Of a stretch of DNA of 64,000 bases, positions 1-12,415 are shown piece by piece. The notes beneath the pieces were generated by a model. It was not told the DNA's origin. It did no database searches and saw nothing but the letters and a program-made list of their open reading frames with translations. A program made the position numbers and the translations under genes. Position 1 is the first letter of the stretch; each line of letters starts with the position of its first letter. Origin of the DNA: Pterois miles (lineage: Eukaryota; Chordata; Actinopteri; Perciformes; Scorpaenidae); contig CAMQGK010000514.1 in assembly GCA_947000775.1 (NCBI GenBank), positions 4,118,501 through 4,182,500 on the forward strand. Reading direction: 5' to 3'.

Positions 1-153
1 AACCCTTTACATCTTTGAACTTCCTCCAGTTGATGGTAATAACTCACCTCTGGATGGGCTGGATGTAGCTCCGTAGTAGAAACCACAAACAAGCATCAAA
101 ATTCACTGATTCTTGAGCTCACTCGGCCTCTCTTTGTCCCCTCCCGTCTGCAG

Positions 154-3100
154 TTGCCTCTCGGTGGTGGGGCAGTAAGAGGATGGACTACGCCCTGTAC
201 TGCCCCGATGCCCTGACGGCGTTTCCCACTGTGGCTCTGCCTCATCTCTTCCACGCCTCCTACTGGGAGTCTACAGACGTCGTCTCCTTCATACTCAGAC
301 AGGTTCACACAGCATTTCTGTTTTTTCTATATTATCTTTAAAGGAACAGTGTGTAACATTTCAGGGGATCTGTTGGCAGAAATGGAATGTAATATTCATA
401 ACTATGTTTTCATTAGTGAAGAATCGTGTTTTCATTCCTTCATATCTACACAGGGAGCACCTCCTCTTGCTCCTCCATGTTTGTCCAGTAGCCCAGAACA
501 GACAAGCCAAACCCTGGTTCTAGAGAGTCTTTCCCATTTTCACGTTACCTGAAGGCCACCGTAGTTCTCCCACACGCTTGTGAAACTGCGGTAATGTACC
601 TCCAGCCATCATTTGACTTCCCTTGCTCCTAAAGCAGTGTTATTATGGTATGGATGCCCTCTGAGTGAGGTGAACGGCATTACCACGGTTTTGTACTCGG
701 CGGCTCACTTCACCACCGTCTTGAAAAGGGAGGAGTGAGCAGAGGGGCATTCAGGTGGTTGCAGATTGCAACCACACCACTAGATACCAAATCCTACACA
801 CTGTACCTTTACATTGAAAGTGTATTTTAACGATATTTTTTGTAGTTTATAAATTGAATTCCTCATCAGTTCTCGTTGTTTTCTTCATACTGAACCAGTT
901 CTGGAAATTCATCGTTTTAGGCCGCTTGGCCAGTTTGTTTTTGGGGCACAAAGGCCAAATGCCAGAGCAGGAAGTAATTCCACCATCCATCCATCTGCAA
1001 CCACTTATCCCGTTAGGGGTTGTGAGGGAGCTGGAGCCGATCCCAGCTGGCACTGGGCGAAGGCGGGGTTCACCCTGGACAGGTCGCCAGACTATCACAG
1101 GGCTGACCCATCGAGACAGACAACCATTCACCGGGAAATCTGCCTATGGGCAATTTAGAGTCAACAGTTAACCTGCATGTCTTTGGACTGTGGGAGGAAG
1201 CTGGAGAACCGGAGAAAACCCACACTAACATGGGGATAACATGCAAACTCCACACAGAGGAACCCCAAGCTGGATGCAAACCTCCACAAAAATAATGAAT
1301 TTAACTTAAGGGTTTCTTGTCCTGTTCATTCGCTAATTTATCCAACTTTCTAAACTCAGCTCAGTCAACCTTCTCTTCTCAGAAGTTCACTCAGTCACAG
1401 CTTTGTAGCATCGACACATTAGGATGAGTTCAATTAAAGGATCTTTACATGATATCCAGAGCATTGATATAGCAGCTAACAACAATTGTCACGCATGCCT
1501 TTTACTGCATATTTGTACATGTGAGCGTGCCCCACTGGATAGCTCACCGCCACTGCTCAGCTCTGCTCTCATATGGTGGTTATAGCTGATAACGCCGTCC
1601 CACCTCGTGGAAACGTAGCGCCCACCCTCCGGTTCTCCCCCAGGTTCTCCGCCAGGTTAACACTCTGTTAGCACCGTTAGCTGCAAGATCTCGACTCAGC
1701 CGTTGCCATGCAGAGGCAAGAGAAATGCTCCCAAACTAATTGGCCAAACTATTGTCATAAATAGTCTGGTTTTCCAGCAGTTCATACCAGGCTCAAAATC
1801 AAACTCAAAGCAATGAAAACTCAGAATGTCAATTAAAGACACTGTTGTCTAAAAACTGTATTGACAGGAAAGAGGCAGAGGAGAAAACAGCGAAATCAGC
1901 GGGGCATTGCAGACAGGGCATCATGGCCACCAAGGCTGCGGGGCATCTGGTTTTTTAAGGGGCATAAAGCCAAACTGAAGGGTCATGGTCCTTCCCTGCA
2001 GCTACAGTCTAAAGTTCAATGTGAATGACAAAGCCGTGAATCATCAGTGAAACGATGCGCTCCAGCTAACATGATGCTACTGTAAACATTTATTTTCATT
2101 GCTGTCATGAACCACAATAGATGCAGAAGTGGCTATTTTAGCACCAAAATATGAACTTTAAACTGCTGTAGCATCATATTAGCTGTGTCTGTGGAGCGCT
2201 GAGAAACCCTATGAAGATCAAGATAGACTATATTTAACCTGAATTATCTTCCTCAGGTGATGAGACATGAGAACTCCAGTATTTTGGAGCTGGATGGTAA
2301 AGAGGTGTCTGAATTCACTCCGTCCAAACCTCGAGAGAAGTGGCTCCGCAAGAGGACTCATGTTAAAATCAGGGTAAGATCTCTGTCTGCTTTTAGATGC
2401 ATTTCCTGCAGAGACTTACAGCACTTACACTGCAAATATGGACGAATAACCATACTTAACCGGTTACATTAGTGCTAGTTATTTCTTTCACTGATGGAGA
2501 ACTGATTTCAAGCAGTGTCCAAAGTCAACAATGAATTTTAATAATAAAGCCTTTACTGTCTTATTTTTGATTGCTGATCAGGTCTAGTGACTTTTTAGGT
2601 AAACCATCTGTAGATACAAACAGCTATTCATGTTTTTAAAGTAAGTGAAGGATCTCAATGCTTCCTCCATCACTGCATACAGCCCCAAAATATTCCAGAC
2701 AGGAGGAAAGGGCATTAAAGTCAGGAGCCTCATTAACATTTTGATCAATTTAGAGCCTCTCTTATCTGGATTTTGGCGGCTAAATTAGTAAGAAGACTCT
2801 GTTTAGACAGACATTTAGAGAATGAATCAAACCAAAACTGTAAAAGACATCTATAAACTAATCACGCTAACTGAAACGAGGAGGACAGTATTCAGATTTC
2901 CTATTTTGTTTTTCTTCTGCGCATCAGAACGTGACAGCTAACCACCGAGTGAACGACGCCGTGTTCACAGAGGACGGAGCCCAGATGGTGACGGGACGTT
3001 TCATGTACGGCCCTCTGGACATGGTCACCCTCACTGGAGAGAAGGTACTGGTGACTGTTTGGCTGTGACCAACCAAAAAAAACAAAAAAAGTTATGTAAT

Positions 3101-6100
3101 CGTGTCACTGACATCTGAGTCAGTGAGGTCACACAGTGTTGAAAATATCTTTGTGTTATTTCCTGCAGATTGACATCCACATCATGACCCAGCCTCCCTC
3201 TGGAGAGTGGGTGTACTTTAACACGGAGCTCACCAACAGCAGTGGACGGGTCTCTTATGTAATCCCTGAGAGCAAGAAGCTGGGCATCGGGGTGTATCCG
3301 GTCAAAATGGTGGTCCGGTGGGTTAAGTCATTGTTATTTCATTTAATAAATGTACCTGTACATCTCCTCCTTTCACAGTAACCTCCATGTTTCTATGTTT
3401 CTGTCTCTCAGGGGCGACCACACGGTTGCAGACAGCTACCTCTCTGTCGTACCACGAGGAACAGAGTTCGTTGTGTTCAGTATTGACGGGTCGTTTGCTG
3501 CCAGTGTGTCTATAATGGGCAGCGACCCAAAGGTTCGAGCTGGAGCTGTGGATGTGGTGAGGTAGGCACCGAACCCAGTTGTTATGCAAATCATCAGCAT
3601 GTACATCCATGTGGGCATGGTTCATTTTAATATAAGTTAATATTAATAATTATTGTATTTTTATTTTCTTAATCCACATTATCTGTCTGTAGCACTTTTC
3701 TTCACAACATTACAAAGTGATTCACAACAATAAAAAAATACAATAAAGCTATAAGCTATTGCCACTTGCCATTGTAAAATATACAGTACATCTTCTTTAT
3801 AAATATTATTTAGTTTTCCTTTTGTATTTCTTCCTTTATTACTACTTGTGAACGTGCTATGTGGAGAGATACAACTGCATTTCATTGTGCAATCTTGTAC
3901 TAAATAATGACTAGTGCTGCAAGTAACATTTATTTTCAGTATCGATTAATCGCATGATTATTTATTTTAAGGAGATTTCTATACAAGTCTTGTTTTGTCA
4001 GTCCAAAACCAGAGATATTTAGTTTAATTTCATAGAAAGCAGAGGAAAGCAGGACATCTCCACATTTGAGAGGATGAAAACAGCTTTATCTGCCATTCGA
4101 TTTTTGCATGAAAAATGACTTTAACTGTCAAAGTAGTTGATTATTTTTCTGTTGATCGAATAATCAGTTAGTCAAGTAATCGTTGCAGCTGTAATAAGAA
4201 CAATAAAGCTAAACTTTGAACCTTGAACATAAGATGCTTCTAGTTTAATTTGAAGCCACCGTATGCAGAAGATTTGTGTGATTATTGCATCGTTCAAAAT
4301 GTTCTGCTGGTGCAAATCTTAATTTTTTACAAAATGAAACAATGCCTGAGTTTGCTTTAAAGCAGCACTAACCGATATTTTTACTGAACAATGGATCGAA
4401 TGGCCATGAATAACGTCAGCGGTGTTGTTCATAGTGATGATTTATCTCCAACTCTGCAGCTCTGTGCAGCTTTATGGCAGCGTCCTGCTCATTTTACTGT
4501 TGTGGTGGTTCACTCTCACTGCTCTGATGGCTTCGTCGGCGGCCACAGGAGGCAGCTGTTTTTAGGACCACTGTACTCTACCTGCTCAGTAACAAGTAGT
4601 TAGAGACTAGCTGGGGAACAGAGTGGCGCATTTAGCTGCTAAAGAGGCAGATATCCTCACCTGAACTAACTCTGTACTCCATTTACAGTATATTGTTGTA
4701 TTTTGCAGATACTGGCAGGACTTGGGCTACTTGATCGTATACGTAACGGGTCGTCCTGACATGCAGAAGCAGCGTGTGGTGGCCTGGCTTTCTCAGCATA
4801 ACTTCCCTCACGGCATCGTCTCCTTCTGCGACGGGCTGGTTCACGACCCGCTCCGACACAAGGCCAACTTCCTCAAATGCCTCATCAACGAGGTGAGTCT
4901 GGCCACCGCGAGTCTGAGTCAGCAGCGGTATGATAAGATCCTTGAAGTCTCTAAAAGCCGACTTCCCTCTCCGATCAGGCCCACATGAGGATCTTTGCAG
5001 CCTACGGCTCCACCAAGGACATCTCTGTGTACTCGTCTATCGGACTGCCTCCGTCACACATCTACATAGTGGGGCGGCCCACCAAGAAGATGCAGCACCA
5101 GTGTCAGGTACAGAATAAATCCTCATTTATTTATTAGTTACACCTCACCAGACAGTTAAAGTACAGTGGTGTTGATCTGTGGAGTCCATCCATCATCATG
5201 AATATACAAGATGATTAATCAGAATCAACATCTGCTTTTAAACATTAGATCTGTCATAATAAAAGCCGAGCTATTGTGACCTTTTACTGAAGTAAAAATA
5301 ACGGTGCAACAACGCAAAATTACTCCACTACAAGTATAAATCCTGTATTCAAATTCCTACTTAAGTTAAACAAAAAATATTATTTGCAAATTGAACTTAA
5401 AATCGTGGGTGTAGGAAGCTTTGTGGGTGCGACAATCTCAGGAAAATTAACAGAAATTTTTGTACAAAGATGTCTTTTCCTGTATTTTGGTGCCTTTATC
5501 AGGTGGTTTAGATGCTTTTATCTGGTTATACTAGCACGACGTAATGATGGTACTTTTTGTGATTTAATCCACATACACCAAATGGCCTATTTTTAAGACA
5601 TTAAGAAGCTTAAAGTACAGAAAATGATTCAATGACTAATTCAGAGCCATCTTTAATAATATCTTGAAGATATTATCTAACTTGAAGATATCTTTATGCC
5701 TGCATGCAGTTGCAATTTCTGTTAAATTATTTTTTAATGTCGTTAAATCAAAGTACCCCTATGTAACACAAATATGAAATGAAGAAAATAATAAAATACT
5801 GCCTGGTAATTAGTCCAGACCTCACAATATTATACAGTTAGCTTTGGCTATACAATGTGAACATAATCCTGAAGTCTTTTGCTGCAGCTTTATGTTGTGG
5901 ATATTAAAATAAATCCTATAAGCCTACAGCTGTGTGGCTCCCCCACATTTCCCTCCATTTCCACACACAGAATGCTGTTTATGCCAGTCTATGGCTTAAA
6001 TCTGAAGAGTCGTAAGACGATTAAAGAGGGAGAAAAATAAATTCTGATGTACAAGTTTGTATTTGTTTGAATTTTCTCTAATCTAAATCATTTTTTGTGA

Positions 6101-7219
6101 AATATTGAATCGTTTTTGCTCAAACTGATATTTTAAATGGAAACATCTGACTTGAGAGGAGAAATATCTCTTTGGGATATATTTGGGATAAAACTGGGAT
6201 GAAGTTCTAAAGCTGTCAGACAAATGTAGTGGACTACAAGTGTAAAGTTGCTTAAAATGGAAATACTCAAATAAATTGTAAGCACCTGACAATTGTTCTT
6301 GAGTACATGTACAATTTTGTTGTCAGTCAGCTATAAAAAGGTTTTATTATTATTATTATTATTGTGCGTTTGTGTGTTTTCCACCTCGTCACATACTCTG
6401 CTTCGTCAGGACCCCTTGGTAGTCACAGTAAACCTGTAGTCAACGTCGCAATAAAACCACTTAGTTATGTTGATGAAGAAACAACATGGTTTGGTTTGAA
6501 ATGACCATGTTTGTACAGAAGAAATGAGACTTAATGTTGTGAACACAAAGACAAACATAAAGGACACAAACAACATTCTCCCTCCCACTTCATCGCTCTT
6601 TAAACGACGCACTACAGCACTTTCTCTGAGCGTTTGATATAGATGCAGATGAGTTTACATTGTAGTTACTTGAAACTGATGGGTTTCAAGCTAAGGATGC
6701 CTTGTGCATCAGTACCACATACTGGGCAGCATGACCAAGTGTCTGGGAATGAGAACGGGCTGGTGTTTGAGCTCATCACTGTCAGAGTTTTCTAGCTGTC
6801 CATACAGGTTAGTAAACCAAATCTGATTGGCTTTCCGTGTCTTCCAGTTCATCCCAGATGGCTACGCTTCCCATCTGTCCCAGCTGAAGTACAACCAGAG
6901 GTCTCGCCCCGCCAAGTCCGCCAGCACCCGCATGGTCCTCCGCAAGGGCAGCTTCGGTCTGGGTGCCACTGGAGGAGACTTCCTTGGCAAGCGCAACCAC
7001 ATCTTCCGCACCATCTCTCAGCAGCCCGGAGCGCCGGGTTCGGCCTCGGCCTCCCCCAGCCAGCTGGGCCGGACCGAGCGAACCCAGAGCCAGTGCGAGG
7101 TGGAGCGGGATCGAGTGGTCGGGGCAGCGACCCAGAGGAGCATGAGTATAGCTGCGGGGTGCTGGGGCCGCAGCGGGAGCACCAAGGAGGGCAGCGGGGG
7201 GTTACTCGGCCCTAAATAA
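154..7219 (+). CDS. pitpnm2: PITPNM-family phosphatidylinositol transfer protein, C-terminal part (best fit PITPNM2); 5' exons lie outside the window
   Basis: Eight coding exons with GT-AG borders join in phase: 154-302, 2257-2373, 2928-3044, 3169-3317, 3412-3561, 4709-4892, 4979-5107 and 6848-7219 (TAA at 7217-7219). They give the last 454 residues. The first exon reads the end of the DDHD domain (WWGSKRMDYALYCPD, FHASYWESTDVV). The next three lead into the LNS2 domain, which carries EFVVFSIDGSFAASVSIMG, VTGRPDMQKQR and IYIVGRPTKK. The tail is basic and serine-rich (LRKGSFGLG, RSMSIAAGCWGR). In the family, an N-terminal PITP domain exchanges phosphatidylinositol and phosphatidic acid at ER-plasma membrane contacts, and LNS2 binds phosphatidic acid; those N-terminal exons are missing here. 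The tail ending in AAGCWGR favours PITPNM1/2 over PITPNM3, and the body residues (NHRVNDAVFTEDG, SVYSSIGLPPS) favour PITPNM2. Family assignment is near certain; the paralogue is my recollection of family sequences and should be checked by alignment. Confidence 0.93.
338..812. mobile_element. Short inverted-terminal-repeat element (MITE-like teleost repeat)
   Basis: The left end reads TAAAGGAACAGTGTGTA and the right end is its near inverse complement (ACACACTGTACCTTTA). The interior has the familiar teleost text 'ggcagaaatggaatgtaat', 'ccagaacagacaagcc' and 'acctgaaggccaccgtag'. Related, truncated or diverged copies in the opposite orientation lie at about 30290-30440 and 47350-47555 in this window, which supports a dispersed family. 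There is no transposase frame, so it is non-autonomous. Confidence 0.75.
974..1262 (-). mobile_element. Teleost tRNA-derived SINE-like repeat, tail portion
   Basis: The segment contains the characteristic blocks 'caaccacttatcccgtta', 'ctggacaggtcgccag', 'gggcaatttagagtcaac', 'catgtctttggactgtg' and 'catgcaaactccacacag'. On the minus strand these follow the same order as the copy at 61115-61350, which also keeps the tRNA-like head. The head is absent here, so this copy is truncated. It lies inside a pitpnm intron, and the open frames over it on both strands are fortuitous. Confidence 0.8.
3910..4197. mobile_element. Inverted-repeat element with cgattaatcg ends (hAT-like MITE family)
   Basis: The ends are nearly complementary ('gctgcaagtaac...cagtatcgattaatcg' and 'cgaataatcagttagtc...cgttgcagct'). 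The interior contains 'gtcagtccaaaacc', 'cacatttgagagg' and 'tttttgcatgaaaaat'. A second copy with the same interior order lies at about 26610-26905 in a kif2a intron, and end fragments occur near 39520-39590. It lies in the 1.1-kb pitpnm intron before the exon at 4709. No coding capacity. Confidence 0.7.
5108..6847 (+). other. pitpnm last intron
   Basis: This intron runs from donor CAG|GTACAG to acceptor GTCTTCCAG|TTC. It contains diverged pieces of the repeat whose signature is 'aagtactaataccacactgtgaaaa', for example near 5285-5400 and 6230-6310, plus a short (TTA)n run at about 6346-6363. No exon is recognisable. Confidence 0.6.
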
Positions 7220-7312
7220 GGTTCAGAGTGGAGCTGTGGCGCTAAGGGACCCGGCCGGAGCCACCATGATCTCTGGATGAAACGGATGGAGGGTTTGTGT
7301 CGTAGAAATAAA
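7220..7312 (+). terminator. pitpnm 3' UTR start with a candidate polyadenylation signal
   Basis: An AATAAA lies at 7307-7312, less than 100 bases after the stop codon. This is the first possible end of the pitpnm mRNA. Whether this signal or one farther downstream is used cannot be told from sequence alone. Confidence 0.4.
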
Positions 7313-7869
7313 AGGGATAGCTGAGGGTGGATGACAGAGGGGTCTGTTCAGGAGGAGTGGACTAATCAGGCCAAGTGGGATCCAGCAAACAAAAGACAAT
7401 TCTGTAGCATGACTCTTTTACAGTAACGTTTTTATAGGATACATCATTAACTAATTAAAAAAACGACAAGGAAGGATTAAATGAAATATTGTAAGCCTTA
7501 AACTAATCTCGTATAACGGGACCCCACCTCCCCTCTCCAAACAACACGCCGTCCAAGCATTCCCACTCTCATGAGCTCAGGACAAACTGCAGAGCCAGAC
7601 TCATCTTCAAACAGTCGAGCACGGGTTGAGGCGAAGTTACCTGGCAGCCATGACAAAGAGCCGGTGACTTTCACTTCTGTTTCTGTCCCACTGTCAGCTG
7701 AGCAACGACAGCTCCACCCAGAAATGACTGGCAATAAGTAAGTACACAATACAGTCAGTTCACCCAAATCACAGAAAAGACAACTCTCTTATCTCTGGTG
7801 TCGTGGTATCTCTCCAGACAGCTGGTTTGGGGTTTGTTTGTCCGGGATGCTAATCTAGTACAGTATGCA

Positions 7870-8150
7870 GAGTAATGATGACAGGAAGGAGTCCTAAAAC
7901 CCAGAAATGAGTTGACATTTCTTTCTCTCTCATCTGGAAGTCAGTGCATTTTTTTTTTAGTTTTTAGATGCCTGAAATGAGGTCTGTGGTTATATATAAA
8001 ATATGTCAGTAAATACCCCACTTGTGAATTTTGAAGACTTTATTTGTCTTAAAAAAGGCGGTTGCTAACAAGTGGCTAAATGAGACTACTGACGTCATGA
8101 TGCTGACTCGTCGGCCTTTACAGCCTCGTTGTGTTTACCAGCGCTCATGT
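7870..8150. repeat. Dispersed repeat, uninterrupted copy
   Basis: Blocks such as 'gagtcctaaaacccagaaat', 'tctggaagtcagtgca', 'gatgcctgaaatgaggtctg', 'ggttgctaacaagtggctaa' and 'cctttacagcctcgttg' recur in the same order at 34045-34097 and 35272-35500. There the repeat is split by an inserted element. This copy therefore shows the unoccupied form of that insertion site. Confidence 0.75.
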
Positions 8151-8420
8151 GATATATTGCCTGAAGGTCCAGACTCACCAAGTCGACATCAAAGAACAAG
8201 CGGCGATGAAGGCCACCAGTGGAGTTGCCTCTCGTCGCCTTTGTCTCAGCTAAGAAGCTGCACTTGAACGCACCGCAAAGACTACAGCCAAACCTCTGAC
8301 ACAGGCATACTAGAGCCAACGGTGTGGGACACACCACAAAAACTAGACTGACAGATGCTCACCGACGGCCCCAGACTGTCTGACGGACGACCGTCGGCTT
8401 GGCGTGTCAGGGCCCAGAGG
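8095..8420. repeat. Dispersed repeat shared with 42870-43375
   Basis: Shared blocks in the same order include 'cgcctttgtctc', 'aacgcaccgcaaag', 'cctctgacac', 'cacaaaaactagac' and 'cagatgctcaccga'. The two copies differ in spacing and by many substitutions, as expected of an old interspersed repeat. Open frames across it are short on both strands. Confidence 0.6.
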
Positions 8421-10061
8421 TTTCTGAGGAGCTGTTGTGAAGCTCAAAGCAGGCAGCTCCAGCCGTCGCCATCCTGACAGTGATGATACAGCCTAACTCC
8501 CAACTAATCCAAAAATGGGCAAAGAGCTGGGTTGTCGGTGGAGCTGAGGCGGGCTCAGCAGACAGCTAGCAACTAGCGACCTGGTATCGCTCAAGTGGCT
8601 GTGCCCTCAATTATGCCTAACTTTAGGCCTTAACCTAGTTTCAAAGGGTGTGATATATATAAATTCACCACCGTTCAGTTGTCATGAACGGGGATATTAG
8701 CTATAGAGACCACTGCTTTTTTGTTTAGTTCTGCTGTAAAGTTGGGCATTTTAACATGGAGGTCTAAGGGGATTGACTCGCATTTGAAGCCTCCAGTGGC
8801 CATTTGAGGAACTGCAGAACAGGAGGTCGCCACTTGGTTTAGACAGAAATGTTAGATAGAAGTTGGACACAAAACCAAAACTGTCTGCGTGGCTCGACAC
8901 CACCAGAGGTTTGTGAGAAAATATGTATTTTTGTAGCTTGGGTGAACTGATCCTTTAACGATGTGAGAGCTGGATTTGACATCATGGATTATATATATTG
9001 TCTCAGAGGTGAAAGTACTTCTTGTCCTCGTCACAGAACAACTTTGTTCCTCACCGATGTATTTAAATACATAACGCTAGTTTTCATTCCCCCGTGTGTG
9101 AGACGTATTTCCCTCTCAGTGTGGCCTCTGGGCCATCCAAGGCCTTAATATCCAACCACTCACTCCACAGATGGAACAGACAAACAGGGCATGCAGCATT
9201 AAAGCAACAACTGAAACTCTGTACAGTCCACAGCAACAATCCCTTTATATATTCATCCGCTTGCAATACCTCTGATCCACCTGTTGGTGGCGCTCTGTTC
9301 CCCACATGTGCTGCTGCTGCTGGGACACACTTTGTGGTGTTTCTCAGCGTTTTGCTCTGCTGGACGGATGGACGATGGACGTGGTGTTTCTGCTGAGGAG
9401 CCTGTTTCATGTCAGGCTGGACTCCACATAGCCTTTGCTCACAGAGACGTGGAAATCTTTCAGTATTTTTACCTGATGGGCTGAAAAGTTGGCCGGGAGT
9501 GATTCAGCATGAATGTCTTATGTTGTGGGGAAAATCATGACAGCAAACATCACGTTGTTGCTTCTGTCTGCTGAACTGAGTATTTTCATACAAAGGGGAT
9601 GAAGAAGAAGCCACCTCACATCTCCAGTCCAAAAACACAAACATGCACAGAACAGTTTCCAGTGCTGATGCCACCCTCGCTCATTAAAGGACAGGTTCCC
9701 CGTTCGTCTTAACACAGCGGTCAGGTGCCCTTATGAACTGTGAAACAGTTGTCGCCTGCTGTAATTCATACTGGACATTACAAGATTTCTAATGTGCTTC
9801 CAATCTAAGCAATGGTGAACAAAATACATCTCGGTCTGTGCAAAAGCATTCAAAACTTTATATGAAGCTAATGTGAAGGATCAGTTAGTCAGATCATGTG
9901 GATATCTACAGACTTTTAGCATGAAAACAACATTTTGGACAAATTCCTGTAAGGTGTAAGGATTTATTTACAGGTAAAAGACTTGGATCATTAGACTCTG
10001 GAAATCATGAAGAATTTGAATGGTTTAAATGGCAGCATAGATCGATATCAGATATGATTAG

Positions 10062-10297
10062 GGCTGTCAATCAATTCAAATATTTAATTGCATGAGTATC
10101 CATCGTTAATAGTGATGAATCGCAAATTAATTGCACATTTTGTATCTGTTCAAAAAGCATTTAATACTCTTATCAGCATGGGAGTGGACAAATATGCTGC
10201 TTTATGCAAATGTATGTATATATTTATTATTGGAAATGAATTAACAACACTAAACAATGACAGATATTGTCCAGAAACCCTCACAGGTTGACAGCCC
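10062..10297. mobile_element. Short inverted-repeat element ('gggctgtcaatc' family)
   Basis: The element starts 'agggctgtcaatcaattcaa' and ends 'cctcacaggttgacagccc', giving complementary ends. Its interior 'gctgctttatgcaaatgtat' and 'gacagatattgtccagaaac' recurs inverted at about 23545-23770 and about 58355-58977. No coding capacity; a non-autonomous DNA element of a type common in teleosts. Confidence 0.75.
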
Positions 10298-11564
10298 CTT
10301 TACAGTACTTTCAGTAGGAAATTAGATCAATACAACATTTTCATACTAAAAAGATGGACTTTGGAAGATACTGTTATCGCCTCACATTAGCTTCAGATAA
10401 ACTTTATTTTTGTGGATTTTGTCGTTCATCACTTACTTAATGATTAAAGCAAGTAAAACTTGTTTCAGCGTTCATACGGGTACCTGATTATTGATTTAAG
10501 ACAGACTTGAAATTTAACCCCTCCTTCAACCCCGTGAAAGCTTGTGGATGTGTGGAGCGACTGTACCTCTTGTTCTCTTCATTTTACTATGCTGTTGTTT
10601 TATTCCCGGCTTCCAGTCCTCACCAGAGTGTCTGTTTCCACTCTGCGTGAGCAGCAATGTCTTCAACCCACCACAAAAGCCAAAATCATTCTCTAAATAC
10701 TGTAGTTAATCAACTGTGTAACCTCATTGTTGTTTTTTTGCACTAGTTTACGGTGGAAATATACTGTAGTTACCATCTCATGTTGCTACATCTGGACACC
10801 TCTGTAGTGCATGACACTTTTTGTTCATATCAGGGTATACTGTATGTGTGCAGGTACGCACATGTCTGTACATTTTGTCAGGATATAAAAATAATGAAAG
10901 TAAATGTGCCAAACAGTTCAGGGAGTATTTAGACCAGGGCTTTTCAAAGTGTGACACCTTCGTCCTCCTTTTATTATTCTTTGTCTTACTTCTATTTGGA
11001 AGATAATCATTAACAGGAAGTAAAATGTTGCTTTGGATTCAGTGAGATAAACTGTCGACCACAGCTTCTCTAGTTACATTTTGGCAATTAAAAGTGTGCC
11101 GAATTAGCTATTAGCACTTCTTGTCTGCTGTGTACCCATAGACGTACAGACAGCTATCACTGGATTACTTTGATACTGAAGAAAACATGATGATCCTCAG
11201 GCAAGTTCTGGAGTTATAAGAGAATTTTTTTCTCTGATTTCTAAGCAGATTTATGAATGTTTATTCACAGTGGACATCAGAGTTATTGATATCCCCTGGA
11301 AGTGTAAATCACACTGAATCTAAAGATATGTGCATCGTGTTTGTGTGTTCAGTTTTGATAGAGTTATGACTCCGAGACTGAGTATGAATTATGGGCGCTA
11401 ACTGTTGTAAAGTACCTCCATGAGCTGTGTGCAACAATCCCTGCTGCTGCCACAACTCACCAACAAACCAAGCTACAATAACTGAAACACCTGCATGCAC
11501 CTGTCTCTTTCACCTTGGTTGTGTCTAGAAGGTAACCCCCAATTTGTGAAATTCTCAAGACACG

Positions 11565-12415
11565 CTTAAAGGTCCCATATTGTCGTGAGCTTTCGGAAAC
11601 TTTCCGCTAACGAGGACGTGAATACGGCACGAGGGGGGCGTTCATGTGGAGTCACGAACACGGTAAACACCACCCCATTTGAAGGCACCATGACATCAGC
11701 TGACAGGAAGTAAACATGAACCCAAGCTGTTGCTCAGCAACGTGCTAAAACTGAGCATTTCTGACGGGGTAAATCCAAGTATAAATAACAGAAATGAAGA
11801 GTTTTTGACCATTACAGCATGTAAACATAAAGCAGGGGTGGGTAATTATTTTTCCTGGGAGGCCACATGACAAACCCAGATTGTTGCAACAAATACTGTC
11901 AGACGTATCCTCTATTTTATCACTATGGAAAACATACCGGCCACTTATTTTTCAGCATTTATGACACTGAAAATCACTCCAAACAGCGTATTATACAGGA
12001 GTCTTCGAATCGTACAGGACTGACTGTTTGGCAGCAATGTTGCCATTAACAAAACTTAACATTTAACCCAACATTGCCGCTTTGAATACAGCCACATGTT
12101 TGTTGAAAACTAAGCACACAGCTGTACCGCCAACCTCCGTGAAAAAATATTATGACTTATTATAGACATACCGCCTCAGCAGGTGACGCCACTTCAAACA
12201 TCACTCACGTCAATTTACATCAGTGTCAAGTGTGACAGGAAGAAGCACACTAACAACACACAAGCTGTTTTCTTTACAGTTTTTTAGCTTTGTAAGTTAA
12301 ATTGTGTGGTTTGTCTGAGACTGCCTGGGCCGGGCAGAACCATCACAAGGGCTGTTTAACGGTCCGGTCTGTTCTAAAGTATGAATCTGAAAATGAGCAT
12401 GATATGGGACCTTTA
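11565..12415. mobile_element. Inverted-repeat element bounded by AAAGGTCCCATAT
   Basis: The left end AAAGGTCCCATATTGTCG and the right end CATGATATGGGACCTTT are inverted copies. The interior includes 'ctttccgct', 'cgaggacgtgaa' and 'caccccatttgaag', which recur near 48220-48305. A repeat beginning 'gcaggggtgggtaatta' at about 11832 appears to be nested inside. No transposase is readable. Confidence 0.65.

Larger units (their letters stand above)
303..2256 (+). other. pitpnm intron, repeat-bearing
   Basis: This is the intron between the DDHD-end exon and the next exon (donor CAG|GTTCAC, acceptor TTCCTCAG|GTG). It contains an inverted-repeat element at about 338-812 and a SINE-like tail at about 974-1262. 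I see no additional exon in it; short open frames here fall in the repeats. Confidence 0.7.
7313..11560. other. Intergenic (or long 3' UTR) region, mainly dispersed repeats
   Basis: No coding exon is supported. About 7870-8150 is a repeat also present around 34040-34100 and 35275-35525. About 8095-8420 matches about 42870-43375. About 10062-10297 is an inverted-repeat element. The remaining open frames are short and unlike any protein I know. Confidence 0.55.

Noticed and set aside
854..1279. Overlapping open frames on both strands near 0.85-1.3 kb
   Set aside because: They coincide with a truncated teleost SINE-like repeat in a pitpnm intron and resemble no protein.
6809..7000. Minus-strand open frame opposite the last pitpnm exon
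   Set aside because: A shadow of the + strand coding exon 6848-7219, which has the right splice site, phase and family sequence.
9084..9410. 108-codon minus-strand and 100-codon plus-strand frames at 9.1-9.4 kb
   Set aside because: No splice context, no recognisable motif, and the two strands are open together as expected by chance in GC-balanced repeat DNA.
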